Shown here: piece after piece, positions 49,615-51,954 of the stretch
Layout: each line of letters starts with the position of its first letter
Position numbering within the stretch: the first letter of the stretch is position 1
Source of the DNA: Alkalihalobacterium sp048323755
GTDB lineage: Bacteria; Bacillota; Bacilli; Bacillales; Bacillaceae_F
Assembly (NCBI RefSeq): GCF_048323755.1
Contig: NZ_JBLWFS010000028.1
Coordinates: 1 to 51,954 of the forward strand
Length of the DNA stretch: 51,954 nt
Direction: 5' to 3'
Translations under genes and position numbers: made by a program
Notes under the pieces: generated by a model
Told to the model about the DNA's origin: nothing
What the model saw: the letters and a program-made list of their open reading frames with translations, nothing else
Databases searched by the model: none

Positions 49615-51252
49615 TTATGAGGCAACACTTGGACTTTGCATCACTTCTTCATGAATTCTACCTACTGCTATCAATGCGGATTCGATAGCCCCTGACATCC
49701 AACCTGTCATATAGCTTAAGTGTTCACCCGCTAAATGAATGCGACCATCTGGTTTATTCAAAGTCACGTACTCATTTTGTCTTTGCGAAGCCGAATAGTT
49801 TGCCCAACCACCTTCGCTATACTCAATTTTATGCCATGCTAGAGAAAAGCCAGCTTCTAACTCTTTCTTATAAGTGTCACCATGAATTTTCGCTCCTTGT
49901 GCTAAAGCATGTGCTTGGCGCTGGGCAATTGACATATCCCCAAGAGCCACAGCATCATTACCAAAATTGTAGTAGCCAACAACAGTTCCTTTTTGTGTTC
50001 CATAACCTGATGAAGGATACCAAATTTGGTTAATATCAAGGTTCGTTGTTGTCATCCCACCATACACACGCTCATCTTCCTCCCAGAAACGACGTTTGTA
50101 TTGCAGACCGATTTTACCAGTAGTCGCATAACTGATACTTCCTATCGCACGTTGCATTTCTGAAGAAAAGTCAGCAGATATTTTTGATAATACAGGTAGA
50201 GGTATTGTACAAATGCAATAATCACCCGTAATTTCTCTTAAATTACCACTTCCTGCACCGTTCCCTTTTCCTTTTCCAGTATATAAAATTTTTACCCCGT
50301 CAGATGATTGACGAATTTCTTTAACTTCAGCACCAAAGGTGATCTTACCTGGAAGATGTGCTTCAAATGCCTTCGGTATCGCATCCATTCCACCAACCGG
50401 CTGGAACATGTTTGGCTGTTGATTAAATGAATATTCACTACTTATACTATTAGGCATTCCTGAGGATAATAATTGACCTAAAGTATATGGATCACCAACT
50501 TTTCCTGGTTCTAACCCTGCTGCTGGAAGAATATCATATCCACGAGCACTCGATCCTGAATATTGATAGTTCGTATTTAATCCACCCTCACCACGAAGGT
50601 AAGTTAGTAATCTTTCTTTATCTTCAGAAGATAACTCGCTATCTAAAGCAGACTGATTAACTGCCTTTGCTAATAACTCAGATACATGCCCTCTAATATC
50701 TGCTTTAATCATTTGCTTTCTAATTTTCGTATTGGCTAGATTACCGACACTTTCACGATAATAGTAGGCGTGATCGTTTGTATTAGTAAAAATTTCGAGC
50801 GGTACACCTAGCTCACGGCAATAGTCCATCGTAATATGATGCTGCGGGATCCTGGCTGGTCCAGCGTTAAAGTATTCACCTCTTGCAAATTGAGCAGTTT
50901 GACTAACACCCCCAATTTCTGTTTCAGTTGTTCCTGCCCGGACGGTCCAATTTCGACCACCTACACGATCCCGTGCTTCTAAGATCTTACAATCATAACC
51001 TGCCTTTGACATTTCGTAAGCAGCAGAGAGACCTGCTATCCCTGCCCCTAGAATAATAATCGTCTTACCATTTTTCTTTCCATTAGATAAGTCACCCTTT
51101 TTTGGTAGGTTAAAATCACTTTTCATAGCATAAGTAGGTGTTCCGAATAACCCTACAGCATCCATTGCACCAAATACAGCTACAGCGCCACCTACTCTTC
51201 CTACTTGATTTAGAAAATCTCTTCTTGTCATATTTTTCTTTGGTTTCTCCAC
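49615..51252 (-). CDS. Tat-exported flavin amine / L-amino-acid oxidase
   Basis: A 545-residue FAD oxidase oxidising an amine or amino acid to an imine with release of H2O2. The N terminus is a twin-arginine signal: TRRDFLNQVG (about 9-18), a mild hydrophobic core, and PTYAMKS at the likely cleavage site. FAD-binding ILGAGIAGLSAAYEMSKAGY (about 68-87) and RDRVGGRNWTVR follow; GPARIPQHH (about 132) is typical of L-amino-acid oxidases; the C terminus has RIHLAGEHLSYMTGWMSGAI, closing the FAD site. GTG 51252 has AAGGAGGT 9 bases upstream. First gene of an operon with a secreted RidA, TatA and TatC. Substrate is unknown. Confidence 0.92.
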   Translation of the reverse strand: MEKPKKNMTRRDFLNQVGRVGGAVAVFGAMDAVGLFGTPTYAMKSDFNLPKKGDLSNGKKNGKTIIILGAGIAGLSAAYEMSKAGYDCKILEARDRVGGRNWTVRAGTTETEIGGVSQTAQFARGEYFNAGPARIPQHHITMDYCRELGVPLEIFTNTNDHAYYYRESVGNLANTKIRKQMIKADIRGHVSELLAKAVNQSALDSELSSEDKERLLTYLRGEGGLNTNYQYSGSSARGYDILPAAGLEPGKVGDPYTLGQLLSSGMPNSISSEYSFNQQPNMFQPVGGMDAIPKAFEAHLPGKITFGAEVKEIRQSSDGVKILYTGKGKGNGAGSGNLREITGDYCICTIPLPVLSKISADFSSEMQRAIGSISYATTGKIGLQYKRRFWEEDERVYGGMTTTNLDINQIWYPSSGYGTQKGTVVGYYNFGNDAVALGDMSIAQRQAHALAQGAKIHGDTYKKELEAGFSLAWHKIEYSEGGWANYSASQRQNEYVTLNKPDGRIHLAGEHLSYMTGWMSGAIESALIAVGRIHEEVMQSPSVAS

Positions 51253-51343
51253 TCTTTATATACCTCCTTTGTTTTGATAGCTAAATAGTACAAGCATTCT
51301 CGACAAAAAATAACTATTTTGACAGAAAATTTAACAGAATATT

Positions 51344-51371
51344 TTGAATAGTAATATAGTTGTGTTATAAT
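51344..51371 (+). promoter_or_regulatory. Possible rightward promoter in the 334-base gap before the IS
   Basis: TTGAAT (51344-51349), 16 bases, TATAAT (51366-51371). No gene follows before the IS end at 51587. The gap 51253-51586 is AT-rich and otherwise shows only weak inverted repeats (TCGCTT ... AAGCGA). I found no convincing leftward promoter for the oxidase operon in it. Confidence 0.35.
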
Positions 51372-51587
51372 CGCTTGTTATAAAAAAAAGAACACGATCT
51401 ATCAATTATTTGTCGAATAAGCGAGAATTTCTGTGTATTTTTATTTAGGACCGTGTCAAATAATTTTACATTTCATGACAAACTACAACCTTTTCTACTA
51501 AAACTTTATAACCATGATGATTTTTAATACAATCTATAATGGAGTTACTTTAATTAAAAACAAAAAAACGATCCAAGGTATTAAAAT

Positions 51588-51639
51588 GTACCCTATAGAG
51601 TAGACACTAAAAAAAGTCTACCTGTAGGGTACTTTTTTG
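51588..51639 (+). terminator. Hairpin at the IS end
   Basis: GTACCCTATAGAGTAGAC and GTCTACCTGTAGGGTAC pair almost completely, followed by six T. It stands before the transposase gene and would stop transcripts entering the element from outside. Confidence 0.75.
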
Positions 51640-51689
51640 TATAATTAAGAAATACGACAGAGAAAAAACATGGAGACGGAGAAAACAAA

Positions 51690-51954
51690 ATGAGTAAAAA
51701 GGTTTTTACAGTGAAAGAAATTAAGCTACTATCAGCTAATAAATATGTTAAATCAGTTAGTACAAAAGGAATTACTTATACTGATGAATTTAAGCATCTT
51801 TTCATTAATGAAAATAAAAAGGGAAAATTCCCAAGAGAGATATTTGAGGAATGTGGGTTTGATATAGATATCATTGGGATGAAACGTGTTGAATCTTCAG
51901 GCAAAAGGTGGAGAGCTGCCTATCGAGAAAGTGGAGTTCTAGGGTTAAATGATA
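51690..51954 (+). CDS. IS3-family transposase OrfA, N-terminal part
   Basis: The first 88 residues of an OrfA-type protein that binds the IS ends: KEIKLLSANKYVKSVSTKGI, TYTDEFKHLFINENKKGKFP, REIFEECGFDIDIIGMKRVE. The second and third stretches match the helix-turn-helix start of Bacillus IS3 transposases in memory. GGAG lies upstream of ATG 51690. The frame is open to the window end. Confidence 0.8.
   Translation, partial: MSKKVFTVKEIKLLSANKYVKSVSTKGITYTDEFKHLFINENKKGKFPREIFEECGFDIDIIGMKRVESSGKRWRAAYRESGVLGLND

Larger units (their letters stand above)
51587..51954 (+). mobile_element. IS3-like insertion sequence, left end (truncated by the window)
   Basis: Starts TGTACCCTATAGAGTAGACA, a TGT-type terminal inverted repeat as in IS3-group elements, followed by a hairpin and an OrfA-type transposase start. 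The right end and target duplication lie outside the window. Confidence 0.72.

Overview
The window looks like chromosome from a low-GC, endospore-forming member of the Bacillaceae. The evidence is strong AAGGAGG-type ribosome binding sites, frequent TTG and GTG starts, a CotD-type spore coat gene with a candidate sigma-K promoter, and a conserved block seen in Bacillus genomes: ypsC, type B RNase P RNA, RNase HI-like gene, gpsB, ypsA, cotD, ferredoxin, mrfB (yprB), mrfA (yprA). No plasmid or phage genes are seen. Mobile DNA is confined to the two ends: the 5' end of a group II intron (1-118, minus) and the left end of an IS3-like element (from 51587).

Layout. 0.2-6.2 kb: an NCS1 permease with a flavodoxin-like gene, a lipoprotein glutathione peroxidase, a hydroxypyruvate isomerase/tartronate semialdehyde reductase-like pair, and a fumarase/aspartase family lyase. 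6.2-20.4 kb: a lytic transglycosylase, a Suv3-like RNA helicase, a Nudix hydrolase, several small proteins of unknown role, a membrane-anchored GH18 protein, an HD-domain gene broken by a one-base frameshift, an aldehyde dehydrogenase and an NfrA-like oxidoreductase. 20.6-31.8 kb: M32 carboxypeptidase and the conserved block above, including the MrfAB DNA repair pair. 31.8-35.8 kb: small membrane or unknown proteins, one clear pseudogene and one possible frameshift, a YugP-type zinc peptidase and a DUF418 protein. 35.9-39.8 kb: an OhrR-like regulator with a thiol peroxidase, and a CYP102-type P450-reductase fusion that lacks its NADPH-binding end. 40-47.9 kb: a GNAT acetyltransferase with a tRNA-like leader, an amidohydrolase, a two-domain VOC protein, L-2-hydroxyglutarate oxidase, an MFS transporter, and flavohemoglobin hmp divergent from its repressor gene nsrR. 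48-51.3 kb: an operon for a Tat-exported amine/amino-acid oxidase, a secreted RidA-like imine deaminase, TatA and TatC.

Most noteworthy: (1) the tRNA-like element in the GNAT leader, with competing hairpins that reach the Shine-Dalgarno sequence; (2) the oxidase-RidA-TatA-TatC operon, which packages an exported flavoenzyme, an exported enzyme for its reactive imine product, and a private translocase; (3) the truncated self-sufficient P450; (4) a group II intron inserted exactly behind a terminator hairpin; (5) three genes decayed or possibly decayed by single-base changes. Functional calls rest on motifs and family recall only; no database search was possible.
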